From Bacillus massiliigorillae (GTDB lineage: Bacteria > Bacillota > Bacilli > Bacillales > DSM-1321), in assembly GCF_000380245.2 (NCBI RefSeq), contig NZ_HG428741.1, positions 312,872 to 376,871 of the forward strand: a stretch of 64,000 nt of DNA, written 5' to 3'. The notes under the pieces were generated by a model. The model did no database searches. It was given only the letters and a program-made list of their open reading frames with translations, and was not told where the DNA came from. Of the stretch, positions 8,931 to 17,391 are shown in pieces. The position numbers were made by a program, and so were the translations under genes. Numbering within the stretch: position 1 is the stretch's first letter; each line of letters opens with the position of its first letter.

Positions 8931-10592
8931 ATGGCACCAACGAAGAAAAGGTTAGGAGATATACTTGTTGAAGCAGGTATGATCACTCCTGAACAATTAG
9001 AATCGGCATTGAAGGAAAAATCACCAAAACAAAAACTTGGTGACGTTCTACTTCAAAAAGGGCTTATTACCGAACATCAATTAATTGAAGTTTTAGAATT
9101 GCAACTGGGCATTCCGCTTGTTAGCTTATACAGCTATCCTTTTGATACGAAACTATTTCATTTAGTGCCAAAGGAAGTAGCGAAGAGGAATGTATTAATT
9201 CCATTAAAAAAAGATCATGACAAATTATTAGTGGCGATGTCGGACCCGTTGGATTTCTATGCGATTGATGATTTACGAATGTCTACTGGCTTTGAAATTG
9301 AAAGAGCAATCGCCTCGAAAGATGAAATCATTCAATCGATTAATAAATATTATGACGAAGATGAAGGTTTGCAGGAGCTTCTTGGTGAGAATACTGGAGA
9401 AGAGCAGATAGTTGAAGAAATAGTTACTGAGCAAGATGCTCCTTTAGTTCGTTTGGTTAATCAATTAATAGCGAATGCTGTTGCTCAGAAAGCAAGTGAT
9501 ATTCATATTGACCCTCATGAAAATAAAGTGGTCGTTCGTTATCGCGTGGATGGAATTTTGCGAGTGGAAAGAGTGTTTCCAAAGCATTTACAAAGCTTGC
9601 TAACAGCAAGAATTAAAATTTTGGCAAATTTAGATATAACAGAGCATCGAGTGCCGCAGGATGGACGAATTAAACAAGTATTTGAGCTTTATCCTGTCGA
9701 TTTGCGTGTTTCAACTTTACCTATGATTTATGGTGAGAAGATTGTATTGCGTATTTTAGATTTAAGTTCGACTTTAACAAATATTCATAAATTAGGATTG
9801 AACAAAATAAATTTACAGCGTTTTCAAAGTTTAATAGAGCAGCCGACAGGTATTGTACTTATTACAGGTCCAACTGGGTCTGGTAAATCAACTACTTTAT
9901 ATTCAGCTTTAAACAAGCTGAATAGTGACGAAGTGAATATTATCACAGTTGAAGATCCGGTTGAGTATCAAATGGAAGGTGTTAATCAGATTCAGGTTAA
10001 CCCTACAGTTGGTATGACCTTCGCGACAGGGCTGCGATCTATTTTACGTCAGGACCCTAATATTATTATGGTTGGGGAAATTCGTGATAAAGAAACGGTT
10101 GAAATTGCTATTCGAGCATCATTAACAGGTCATTTAGTGTTAAGTACGATTCATACGAATGATTCTTTAAGTGCAGTTACAAGGTTAATTGATATGGGAG
10201 TAGAACCATTTCTAATCGCCTCCTCATTATCTGGGATTGTCGCTCAACGTTTAGTGCGGAAGGTATGTCGAGATTGTGCAGAAGAACATGAGCCAATGAA
10301 AAGAGAACATGAGATTTTTGCCAAGAGAGGCATGAAAATAGAGAAGGTCAAAAGAGGGAAAGGGTGTTCCTCATGTAATATGACAGGTTATAAAGGTCGG
10401 ATGGCTATTCATGAAATTCTTGTCATAAACGAAGAAATGCGCCGAGTCATTATTAATGGTGAATCTTTCACGAAGTTAAGAGAACTCGCAATCAAAAATA
10501 AGACAATCTTTCTGATTGATGATGGATTATTAAAGGTAAAACAAGGATTAACAACGACAGAAGAAATACTGAGGGCTGCCATACTAGATTAG
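8931..10592 (+). CDS. pilB: Type IV pilus extension ATPase PilB
   Basis: 553 residues, normal for PilB/GspE. An N-terminal MshEN-type region (about 5-150) precedes the ATPase core. Walker A 'GPTGSGKST' is at residues 313-321. The Walker B and His-box region reads 'IIMVGEIRDKETVEIAIRAS' and 'TGHLVLSTIHTNDS'. A zinc-binding tetracysteine site has CxxC at 446-449 and 479-482. It powers pilin polymerisation from the cytoplasmic face. It opens the run pilB-pilT-pilC, and pilT starts 11 bases downstream. A lone competence pseudopilus ATPase (ComGA) would be shorter and lack the MshEN region, so this is a true pilus system. Confidence 0.96.
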   Translation: MAPTKKRLGDILVEAGMITPEQLESALKEKSPKQKLGDVLLQKGLITEHQLIEVLELQLGIPLVSLYSYPFDTKLFHLVPKEVAKRNVLIPLKKDHDKLLVAMSDPLDFYAIDDLRMSTGFEIERAIASKDEIIQSINKYYDEDEGLQELLGENTGEEQIVEEIVTEQDAPLVRLVNQLIANAVAQKASDIHIDPHENKVVVRYRVDGILRVERVFPKHLQSLLTARIKILANLDITEHRVPQDGRIKQVFELYPVDLRVSTLPMIYGEKIVLRILDLSSTLTNIHKLGLNKINLQRFQSLIEQPTGIVLITGPTGSGKSTTLYSALNKLNSDEVNIITVEDPVEYQMEGVNQIQVNPTVGMTFATGLRSILRQDPNIIMVGEIRDKETVEIAIRASLTGHLVLSTIHTNDSLSAVTRLIDMGVEPFLIASSLSGIVAQRLVRKVCRDCAEEHEPMKREHEIFAKRGMKIEKVKRGKGCSSCNMTGYKGRMAIHEILVINEEMRRVIINGESFTKLRELAIKNKTIFLIDDGLLKVKQGLTTTEEILRAAILD

Positions 10593-10603
10593 GGGGATAT
10601 AGT

Positions 10604-11644
10604 ATGCAACATAATGTGGATTATTTATTAAGAGCTGCTTTTGAATTAAAAGCTTCAGATATTCATATGACGGTAGGTGTTCCACCTATTGTAAGGATTA
10701 ATGGTGATTTAAAAAAATACGGAAAAGAAGTGCTATCACCACAAGATACAGAGGCAATGGCAATGCATATTATGCCAAAGGGTATGGAAAATGTATTTAA
10801 AGAAAAAGGTGAGCTGGACTTTTCTTATGCGCTTCCGGGTGTGTCGCGATATCGTGTGAATATTTATCATCAAAGAGGCTGTATAGCGCTATCTGTGCGT
10901 ATCGTTCCGACAAAAATACCTACTATTGAGGAGTTGGAATTACCAGCAATATTAAAGAGTATCGCTAGTAAGCCTCAAGGGCTTGTACTTGTGACGGGTC
11001 CTACAGGTAGCGGGAAATCAACAACACTAGCGGCTATGATTCAATATATGAACAATACAATGAGCAAGCATATTATTACGCTAGAAGATCCGATTGAATA
11101 TTTACATAAACATAATACATGTATCATTGATCAGCGTGAGGTAGGATATGATACGAATAATTTTGCTAATGGATTAAGAGCTTCATTGCGTCAAGATCCA
11201 GATATAATCCTTGTTGGGGAAATGAGAGATTTAGAAACAGTACGAACAGCTATTACCGCTGCTGAAACAGGTCATTTAGTCCTTGCTACATTGCACACAT
11301 CTAGTGCACCTGCTACGATTGACCGTATTATTGATGTGTTTCCTCCATCTCAACAGCAACAAATAAGAATACAATTAGCATCGGTATTAGTAAGTATTGT
11401 TTCACAGCGCTTATTTCCACGAATTGATCAAACGGGGCGTAAAGCAGCTACAGAAATTATGATGAATAATTCGGCCATTGCAAATTTAATCCGGAATGAA
11501 AAGGTTCATCAAATCATTAGTGTAATGCAAACATCAAGAGCTCAAGGAATGCACACTATAGATAGCAGCATTACGGAGCTAATGAATGCGGGCATTATTT
11601 CAAAAGAAATAGCATTACCTTATTTAGGGAAAAAGGTGGAATAA
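10604..11644 (+). CDS. pilT: Type IV pilus retraction ATPase PilT
   Basis: 346 residues, the usual PilT length. The N-terminal PAS-like half contains 'ASDIHMTVGVPPIVRINGDL'. Walker A 'GPTGSGKST' is at about 132-140, followed by 'DIILVGEMRDLETVRTAITA' and the His box 'TGHLVLATLHTSSA'. It has no MshEN domain and no zinc site, which separates it from PilB. It depolymerises the pilus. Its presence implies retractable pili, with twitching motility or DNA uptake possible. It lies 11 bases after pilB and its stop codon abuts the pilC start. Confidence 0.95.
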   Translation: MQHNVDYLLRAAFELKASDIHMTVGVPPIVRINGDLKKYGKEVLSPQDTEAMAMHIMPKGMENVFKEKGELDFSYALPGVSRYRVNIYHQRGCIALSVRIVPTKIPTIEELELPAILKSIASKPQGLVLVTGPTGSGKSTTLAAMIQYMNNTMSKHIITLEDPIEYLHKHNTCIIDQREVGYDTNNFANGLRASLRQDPDIILVGEMRDLETVRTAITAAETGHLVLATLHTSSAPATIDRIIDVFPPSQQQQIRIQLASVLVSIVSQRLFPRIDQTGRKAATEIMMNNSAIANLIRNEKVHQIISVMQTSRAQGMHTIDSSITELMNAGIISKEIALPYLGKKVE

Positions 11645-12856
11645 ATGGCGAAGTTCTCATATAAAGGGCGAGATCTTAAAGGAAAAAAAGCAGGACAAAT
11701 ATCTGCAAGTTCCAAAAGAGAAGCGGTAGTAAAATTAAGCCAGACAGGAATTAAAGTTCAATTCATCGAAGAAATTCCTGAAACGTTGTTCACAAAGGAT
11801 TTAAGTTTTGGAAGAAAAGTAAAGCTGAAACACTTTGTTATTTTTCTGCGTCAATTCTCAACGCTTTTAAAAGCTGGGGTAACAATGGTTGATGCTACGA
11901 GAATATTGGGGCAACAGACAGAAAATAAGCATTTGCGTAATGCTTTGTTAGATATTGAACAGGAGCTGAAAGAAGGGAATCCGCTTTCTCTCGCATGTAG
12001 TAAACATAAGAAGATTTTCACACCGATATTTATTAATATGGTACGAGCTGGTGAAGCTGGAGGGAATCTTGATGATACATTAGACCGTTTGGCGGTTCAA
12101 TACGAAAAACAACATGATATGCAAAAGAAAATTACAGCTGCATTAACTTATCCTGTCATTGTGGGAATTATGGCTATTGTTGTTTTAATTTTCTTATTAA
12201 TAGCGATCGTACCTACATTTGTTGATTTATTTGCAGAATTTGGTGGTGAACTTCCTACAATTACGAAATTTGTGCTGAAGGCCAGTGACTTCATGCAAAA
12301 TGCTTGGTATGTGATAGTGCTGTTTATTTTTGCGATAATCGCCTTAATTATCACCTTAAAAAAGAACAAAGCAACAAAATATTATTTTGATTATTTTTTA
12401 TTAAAGATTCCTGTTATCGGAAAAATGCTTCAAAAGGCGTCGTTAGCGAAGTTTACTCGAACATTTAGTTCATTATTCTCCAGTTCAGTTCCTGTGTTAC
12501 AGGCAATGGCAATTGTTGAAGAAGTTGTCGGAAATGAAGTAATTGCCGGAGTTATTAAGAAATCTAGAAATTCGTTAGAAAAGGGACAGTCCATAACAGG
12601 ACCAATGGTTAGTCACTGGGCTTTTCCTCCGCTTGTCACACAAATGATTGTTATAGGTGAAGAAACAGGTTCGTTGGATAGTATGTTAACGAAAGTAGCT
12701 GATTTCTATGAGAAAGAGGTCGAATATAGCACCGATCAAATTAAAACATTAATAGAGCCTATTATGATTTTATTATTAGCGGTAATTGTAGGTACCATTG
12801 TTGCGAGTATACTCATTCCGATGTTTCAAATCTTTAACCAAGTGGGTACATATTAA
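11645..12856 (+). CDS. pilC: Type IV pilus inner-membrane platform protein PilC
   Basis: 403 residues with two GspF domains and three clear membrane segments (around 'VIVGIMAIVVLIFLLIAIV', 'AWYVIVLFIFAIIALI' and the C-terminal 'IEPIMILLLAVIVGTIVASI'). The family signature 'RAGEAGGNLDDTLDRLA' is present, and its second-domain counterpart 'IGEETGSLDSMLTKVADFYE' occurs later. It couples the ATPases to pilin insertion in the membrane. The ATG directly follows the pilT stop, so the three genes are one operon. Confidence 0.95.
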   Translation: MAKFSYKGRDLKGKKAGQISASSKREAVVKLSQTGIKVQFIEEIPETLFTKDLSFGRKVKLKHFVIFLRQFSTLLKAGVTMVDATRILGQQTENKHLRNALLDIEQELKEGNPLSLACSKHKKIFTPIFINMVRAGEAGGNLDDTLDRLAVQYEKQHDMQKKITAALTYPVIVGIMAIVVLIFLLIAIVPTFVDLFAEFGGELPTITKFVLKASDFMQNAWYVIVLFIFAIIALIITLKKNKATKYYFDYFLLKIPVIGKMLQKASLAKFTRTFSSLFSSSVPVLQAMAIVEEVVGNEVIAGVIKKSRNSLEKGQSITGPMVSHWAFPPLVTQMIVIGEETGSLDSMLTKVADFYEKEVEYSTDQIKTLIEPIMILLLAVIVGTIVASILIPMFQIFNQVGTY

Positions 12857-12917
12857 GAAACTATTATTATAACAAGTTTGAAATGCTACTAATTTCAACA
12901 AGAGAGGAATAAACATA

Positions 12918-13436
12918 ATGAGTAAACTGATCCGATTTTTACGGTGTAGGCGTGGGTTTACTTTAATTGAATTATTAGCAGTGATTGTTATATTAGGAAT
13001 TCTCGCTTTGATTGCTATAGTAAGTATTGGTGGGTTAATTGATAACTCGAAGAAAGATGCTCATGTAGCAAATGCGTATCAAATGATTACTAGTGGTAGA
13101 ATGGCGATTGCTTCTGAACCAGAATTGGCGACAGGTACAAAAATTATTACACTGAAGTATTTAGAATACTATGGGTATTTAGAAGAGGTAGAAGATCCTG
13201 ATGGCGATGGATATTTACGTGAGGATACCGATATACCGGGTGTTCTAACGGAGGAGCCAAGTTATATTAGTTATCTAATCATTGAAAATGGTGTGGTTAA
13301 ATATATTAGATTAATTAATAAAAATCGAGGTATTCATACACCAGATCCATCATTAAGTTATGGGCATATGGGAGCTATTCGAATAGATGCTTTGAATAGG
13401 GATGCAGTATATACATTTAAAGTACCAATCAATTGA
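12918..13436 (+). CDS. Type IV prepilin, first of two tandem major-pilin paralogues
   Basis: 172 residues. A short basic leader ends in Gly before 'FTLIELLAVIVILGILALIA', with Glu at mature position 5. It is very close to the next gene through the first 75 residues ('DNSKKDAHVANAYQM' versus 'DNTKKDAHVANAHQM'), and the two then diverge. It has Val where almost all type IVa pilins have Pro at mature position 22. A loop 'DPDGDGYLREDTD' resembles an acidic calcium-type loop. It may be a variant or minor pilin made by duplication. AGAGAGG lies upstream of the ATG. Confidence 0.88.
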   Translation: MSKLIRFLRCRRGFTLIELLAVIVILGILALIAIVSIGGLIDNSKKDAHVANAYQMITSGRMAIASEPELATGTKIITLKYLEYYGYLEEVEDPDGDGYLREDTDIPGVLTEEPSYISYLIIENGVVKYIRLINKNRGIHTPDPSLSYGHMGAIRIDALNRDAVYTFKVPIN

Positions 13437-13499
13437 AAAACAACAGAGAATATTCGAATTAGTTTCACTGAAAATTCATAAAAAACCAAAAAAACAGAG

Positions 13500-13505
13500 T
13501 ATAAT
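13500..13505 (+). promoter_or_regulatory. Possible -10 element of a pilin promoter
   Basis: A perfect TATAAT lies 53 bases before the second pilin start, in the 121-base gap between the two pilin genes. The best -35 candidate (TTCATA, 13475-13480) is weak and 19 bases away. A separate promoter for the major pilin would make sense because it is needed in bulk. Confidence 0.3.
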
Positions 13506-13557
13506 AATAGAGTAATAGTAGTGCTTTTATACTAACAATTAGAAGGGGAGAAACAGC

Positions 13558-14031
13558 ATGAAGAAATTAAAAAGCATTATGCGCTCACAAAAAGGTATGA
13601 CGCTAATTGAATTATTAGCTGTAGTCGTAATCCTAGCGATTCTAGCGTTAATTGCTATACCTAGTATTGGTGGTTTAATTGATAATACGAAGAAGGATGC
13701 TCATGTAGCGAATGCTCATCAAATGGTAAGTTCTGCGAGATTGGCTATTGCAACCGAGCCTGAGTTAGCGACAGGTGATAAAGTATTATCTTTGAAATAT
13801 CTAGAAGAAGGAAACTATATTGAGAATGCGGAAGATCCAGATAAAGACGGTGGGTATTTAGCAGGATCACTAGCTAGCCCTAAGTCGGGATCTTATGTAA
13901 CGATTAAAGATGGTAAGGTTATTAGTGTAAAATTAGTAAACAAAACACGTGGAGTACAAAAAGATAATGGAGATCCTGTTGAGATTAAGGATTTAAAACG
14001 TGATGCTGTCACTAAAACTACAACTCCATAA
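13558..14031 (+). CDS. pilA: Type IV major prepilin PilA-like
   Basis: 157 residues. The leader ends 'SQKG' and the mature chain begins 'MTLIELLAVVVILAILALIA' with Glu5 and the canonical Pro22 ('IAIPSIGGL'). The first mature residue is Met, which prepilin peptidase and its methylase accept. The C-terminal domain has 'DPDKDGGYL', an acidic loop that could bind calcium. The strong site AGAAGGGGAG precedes the ATG. The canonical N-terminus and strong ribosome-binding site make it the likely main pilin, with its neighbour at 12918 the variant. This ranking is inference. Confidence 0.9.
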   Translation: MKKLKSIMRSQKGMTLIELLAVVVILAILALIAIPSIGGLIDNTKKDAHVANAHQMVSSARLAIATEPELATGDKVLSLKYLEEGNYIENAEDPDKDGGYLAGSLASPKSGSYVTIKDGKVISVKLVNKTRGVQKDNGDPVEIKDLKRDAVTKTTTP

Positions 14032-14053
14032 TAATTAGCTAAAAGGAGAACCT

Positions 14054-14809
14054 ATGGAACTATTAATCATTCTATACCTAGCCGTTGTTGGCTTAGTATT
14101 TGGCTCGTTTTTTAATGTAGTTGGATTAAGGGTTCCTCTCAAACAATCGATTGTACGACCAAGGTCGTCGTGTCCGAACTGTAAGCATATGCTTACAAGT
14201 AAGGAATTAATACCTGTCGTATCATATATCATACAAGGTGGGAAATGTCGGAGCTGCAAAGCTCCGATTTCTCCTATCTATCCCATCATGGAATTCGTGA
14301 CAGGATTTTTGTTTGCGATTACACCATTAATTATTGGATGGAGTAACGAGCTACTAATTGCTTATTCCCTCATCTCGTTATTAGTTATTATCACTGTATC
14401 TGATTTAGCGTATATGATTATCCCAGATAAAGTATTACTATTTTTTGCTGCATTGTTTTTAATTCTACATATTTATCCTGGTGGATTACATATCATTGAT
14501 TCGTTATTAGGTGCATTGGTTGGTTTTGGAATCCTCTTACTTATTGCCCTCATTAGCAATGGCGGTATGGGCGGTGGAGATATTAAGCTTTTTGCTGTAC
14601 TAGGATTAATACTAGGAGTAAAGCTTATTATTTTGACTTTGTTTTTTTCCGCCTTATATGGAGCTTTATTAGGTTCTCTATTTATAGTTATTGGTGTTGC
14701 GAAGAAAAAGCAACCAATTCCTTTTGGTCCATATATCGCTTTAGCAACTTTAACTGCGTACTTCTTTGGTGAAAGAATTGTAAATTGGTATTTTGGGGTA
14801 TTGTTATAG
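14054..14809 (+). CDS. pilD: Prepilin peptidase PilD (ComC-type)
   Basis: 251 residues, a polytopic membrane aspartyl protease that cuts the Gly-|-Phe/Met bond of prepilins and methylates the new N-terminus. The N-terminal zinc motif has two CxxC pairs ('CPNC' and 'CRSC'), typical of bifunctional PilD. The catalytic aspartates are in 'VSDLAYMIIPD' and 'GGGDIKLFA'. In B. subtilis the homologue ComC sits at this same chromosomal place, before spoIIB; here the whole pilus cluster surrounds it. It starts 22 bases after pilA. Confidence 0.95.
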   Translation: MELLIILYLAVVGLVFGSFFNVVGLRVPLKQSIVRPRSSCPNCKHMLTSKELIPVVSYIIQGGKCRSCKAPISPIYPIMEFVTGFLFAITPLIIGWSNELLIAYSLISLLVIITVSDLAYMIIPDKVLLFFAALFLILHIYPGGLHIIDSLLGALVGFGILLLIALISNGGMGGGDIKLFAVLGLILGVKLIILTLFFSALYGALLGSLFIVIGVAKKKQPIPFGPYIALATLTAYFFGERIVNWYFGVLL

Positions 14810-14835
14810 TAATACATACGTTAGGAGTCATCTTC

Positions 14836-15831
14836 ATGGCATTATCTCTGTTTAGTAGAAATAGTAAAATTGTTAATTTGGAAATAAAAGATTATGTAAT
14901 TCGTTTTGCGGATGTCAGACCTGGGAAAAATCCTACGCTTCATAGAGGCGGTGAATATTTATTACCACTTGGCATTGTTAAGAATGGGAAGATTGTTGAT
15001 TTTGAGACGTTGAAAATGATTTTGCTTCAATGTATTGAAGATTGGAAGATATCAAAGCGTGAAGTTCGATTCTTGCTTCCTGATAAGTCTGTTTTCATGA
15101 GAAAAATACGTATTCCAAAAGATGTAGCTGAGAATGAAATCGAAGGCTACATCTATTTGCAATTGGGAACGAGTATTCATTTACCTTTTGAAGCGCCATA
15201 TTTTGATTTTTTTGTGCTAGGGGAAGTTGGAGAGGAAAAGGAAATTCTCTTATTTGCGGCGCCTGAAGATTTGGTTATGCAATATAAGCAACTTCTAGAA
15301 GAGTGTAAATTGAAACCGGTTGTAGCAGATTTAGCACCTCTTGCTATGTACAGATTGTATAACGCAATTGAAAATGTAAATGCTAATATGCCTCTATTAA
15401 GCTTATATTTTTCATTATTTGATGTCGATGCTAGTATTTTTCTTCATCACAAACCACAGTTTATGCGAAATATTATGATCCCAATAGAACAAGAATTATG
15501 GGAAAGGGCAACTAATAGAAAAGGTGAGCCGACGTGGTTATTTACGAGAGAGGAAGATATTTATATTGATATGCTAGAGGATGCATTTATTGAAATTGAT
15601 CGTATATTAAGTTTCTATAAATTCAATATGAATCAAGGAAATCAAGAAGTTTCGAAAATTATGATTAGTGGCGATCATCCATTATTACATAGAATTGTCG
15701 ACTGTATTCGAAAGAGATATAACTTGGACGTTGGCGTAATTCATGAAGAAAAAATTTCTGTAGATCAGCAAGACTTGGAAGTATCGTCGTATTGTTTACC
15801 GATAGGTCTCGCTCTTAGAGGGGGAAAATAA
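14836..15831 (+). CDS. pilM: Type IV pilus assembly protein PilM
   Basis: 331 residues from the ATG at 14836, which has TAGGAG nine bases upstream; the longer frame from 14785 overlaps pilD and has no site. It is an actin/FtsA-like cytoplasmic protein, with the pattern seen in 'LEIKDYVIRFADV' at the N-terminus, though the phosphate loops are weak by eye. PilM binds the N-terminus of PilN and organises the inner-membrane alignment complex. It directly abuts pilN. The assignment leans partly on the fixed M-N-O order. Confidence 0.85.
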   Translation: MALSLFSRNSKIVNLEIKDYVIRFADVRPGKNPTLHRGGEYLLPLGIVKNGKIVDFETLKMILLQCIEDWKISKREVRFLLPDKSVFMRKIRIPKDVAENEIEGYIYLQLGTSIHLPFEAPYFDFFVLGEVGEEKEILLFAAPEDLVMQYKQLLEECKLKPVVADLAPLAMYRLYNAIENVNANMPLLSLYFSLFDVDASIFLHHKPQFMRNIMIPIEQELWERATNRKGEPTWLFTREEDIYIDMLEDAFIEIDRILSFYKFNMNQGNQEVSKIMISGDHPLLHRIVDCIRKRYNLDVGVIHEEKISVDQQDLEVSSYCLPIGLALRGGK

Positions 15832-16506
15832 ATGTTAGTTGAAATCAATTTACTTCCGAAAAAAGAGCCGAGAAATTATAAGCTAATCAGTATAAGTGCT
15901 GTAGTAATAATACTTATATTAGCTTTAAGTGTTTTCTTTTACTTTACATACGATAGTTATAAGAAGGAATCAGCACAGCTAGATGAACAAATCATGACAA
16001 CGAAACAAATTGCAGGAATTGTACAAAGTCAAAATGATGCAGCTACGAGAAATGATTCTGCTCAACAGCTGAAAAGCTATATTGAATGGAGTGAATTGGA
16101 TCGTGTTAAAACAGTTCCTCTTTTAGTACATATTATAGGTTTATTACCTGAACGAGGCTATTTTATGAATTTCAATTATGTAACGGAAGGGACGATTCAA
16201 CTTTCTGTTCAATTTGATACGTCAAAAGAAGCTGCCGATTATTTAAATTCTTTAAGTGCCTCTAGTTGGATTACAGAAGCAAAACTTACTTCTCTTGCTA
16301 CAACAACGAATCCATATGAAGAGGAAGAGAAGAATAAGGAAAAAGTAGATACTCAAGAACAAAATAAAGCATTAACAACCGTTGAAGGAAATAGTGATGC
16401 CTATATTCCACGATATTTAGGAATTTACGAATTAACGATTAATAAGGCGAAAGCTCTTCAAATCGCAAAAGAAGCCCAGACTTCTTCGAAGAAGGAGGCT
16501 GAGTAA
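15832..16506 (+). CDS. pilN: Type IV pilus assembly protein PilN
   Basis: 224 residues. The N-terminus 'MLVEINLLPKKEPRNYK' carries the conserved 'INLLP' motif that docks into PilM. A single membrane helix (about 20-42) and a coiled-coil/ferredoxin-fold extracytoplasmic domain follow. It forms the heterodimer platform with PilO. The ATG follows the pilM stop at once. Length and architecture are normal, apart from an acidic, Gln-rich insertion near residue 165. Confidence 0.92.
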   Translation: MLVEINLLPKKEPRNYKLISISAVVIILILALSVFFYFTYDSYKKESAQLDEQIMTTKQIAGIVQSQNDAATRNDSAQQLKSYIEWSELDRVKTVPLLVHIIGLLPERGYFMNFNYVTEGTIQLSVQFDTSKEAADYLNSLSASSWITEAKLTSLATTTNPYEEEEKNKEKVDTQEQNKALTTVEGNSDAYIPRYLGIYELTINKAKALQIAKEAQTSSKKEAE

Positions 16507-16507
16507 A

Positions 16508-17272
16508 TTGACGAAAAAAAATGTATATATATCCATTTTATTAGTTTTAGTAATCGGAGGTTGCTTTGTAGGATTGTATTATTGGAAAATCGATCCTATG
16601 AAGGTGCAGACGGAAAACAAAAGAGCAGAGTTGCAAAATGAAGAAGAATACTTGCAGACGATTCAAGGAATAAACAGTCCTACCTCTAAAGAAATAAATC
16701 TTGGAACAACGGTAGAACTACAAAAAAAATTACCAGTTAAGCCACTTGTACAGCAGCTAGTCTTAGATTTACAAAAAGCAGAAGTGGTTTCAAATAGTAT
16801 GATAAAAAATATAAGTATAGTAGAAGAAGAAGCTTCGGATGAGACTAAAGAAGAAAAGAACCTAAATTCAAAGGACTATAATAATTTCAATCTTCAAGAA
16901 GAAGCGGATGAAAATGATAAAGGAACGGAAGAAGAAAAGAAAGTAGATACTGAGGCTGTATTATCAGGATTAAAGACGGTCACAATGACGTTAAGTGTAC
17001 AATCTCCAACCTATGCTGAATTACAAATGTTCTTATCGTCAATTGAGAGTATGAAACGCATAATGAAAGTGAATACATTAACCTTTACTGGCGAAGAGGA
17101 GTTAATTTCAATTGAACAAACAAGGAAGCCTTTGGATTATTCTGTTGTGATAACAGCGTATTATGCGCCAATTCTAGAAGATTTACAAAAGGATTTACCA
17201 CAAATGGAAGCATCAAAGCCTAGCGAGAAGACAAACCCATTCAGTACGAGTCCATCAACTACTATTGAATAA
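16508..17272 (+). CDS. pilO: Type IV pilus assembly protein PilO
   Basis: 254 residues from a TTG start with GGAGGC upstream. It has one N-terminal membrane segment ('VYISILLVLVIGGCFVGLYY'), then a coiled coil and an extracytoplasmic domain, with a strongly acidic spacer (about residues 105-150). It pairs with PilN. No PilP or PilQ secretin follows, as expected in a cell with no outer membrane. A terminator closes the operon. Confidence 0.85.
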   Translation: MTKKNVYISILLVLVIGGCFVGLYYWKIDPMKVQTENKRAELQNEEEYLQTIQGINSPTSKEINLGTTVELQKKLPVKPLVQQLVLDLQKAEVVSNSMIKNISIVEEEASDETKEEKNLNSKDYNNFNLQEEADENDKGTEEEKKVDTEAVLSGLKTVTMTLSVQSPTYAELQMFLSSIESMKRIMKVNTLTFTGEEELISIEQTRKPLDYSVVITAYYAPILEDLQKDLPQMEASKPSEKTNPFSTSPSTTIE

Positions 17273-17310
17273 ACTTCCTCGAATGCTACCGAAAATTGAT
17301 GAAAGCTATT

Positions 17311-17347
17311 GATAACAAGACGACAAAAGTCTTGTTATTTTTTTTTC
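17311..17347 (+). terminator. Rho-independent terminator of the pilus operon
   Basis: A 9-bp stem (ATAACAAGA at 17312-17320 with TCTTGTTAT at 17330-17338) is followed by a run of T. Confidence 0.85.
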
Positions 17348-17391
17348 TTCTATGTTAGGATGGAGCTAAAGTCGAGAGGAGGTAGTTTGTA

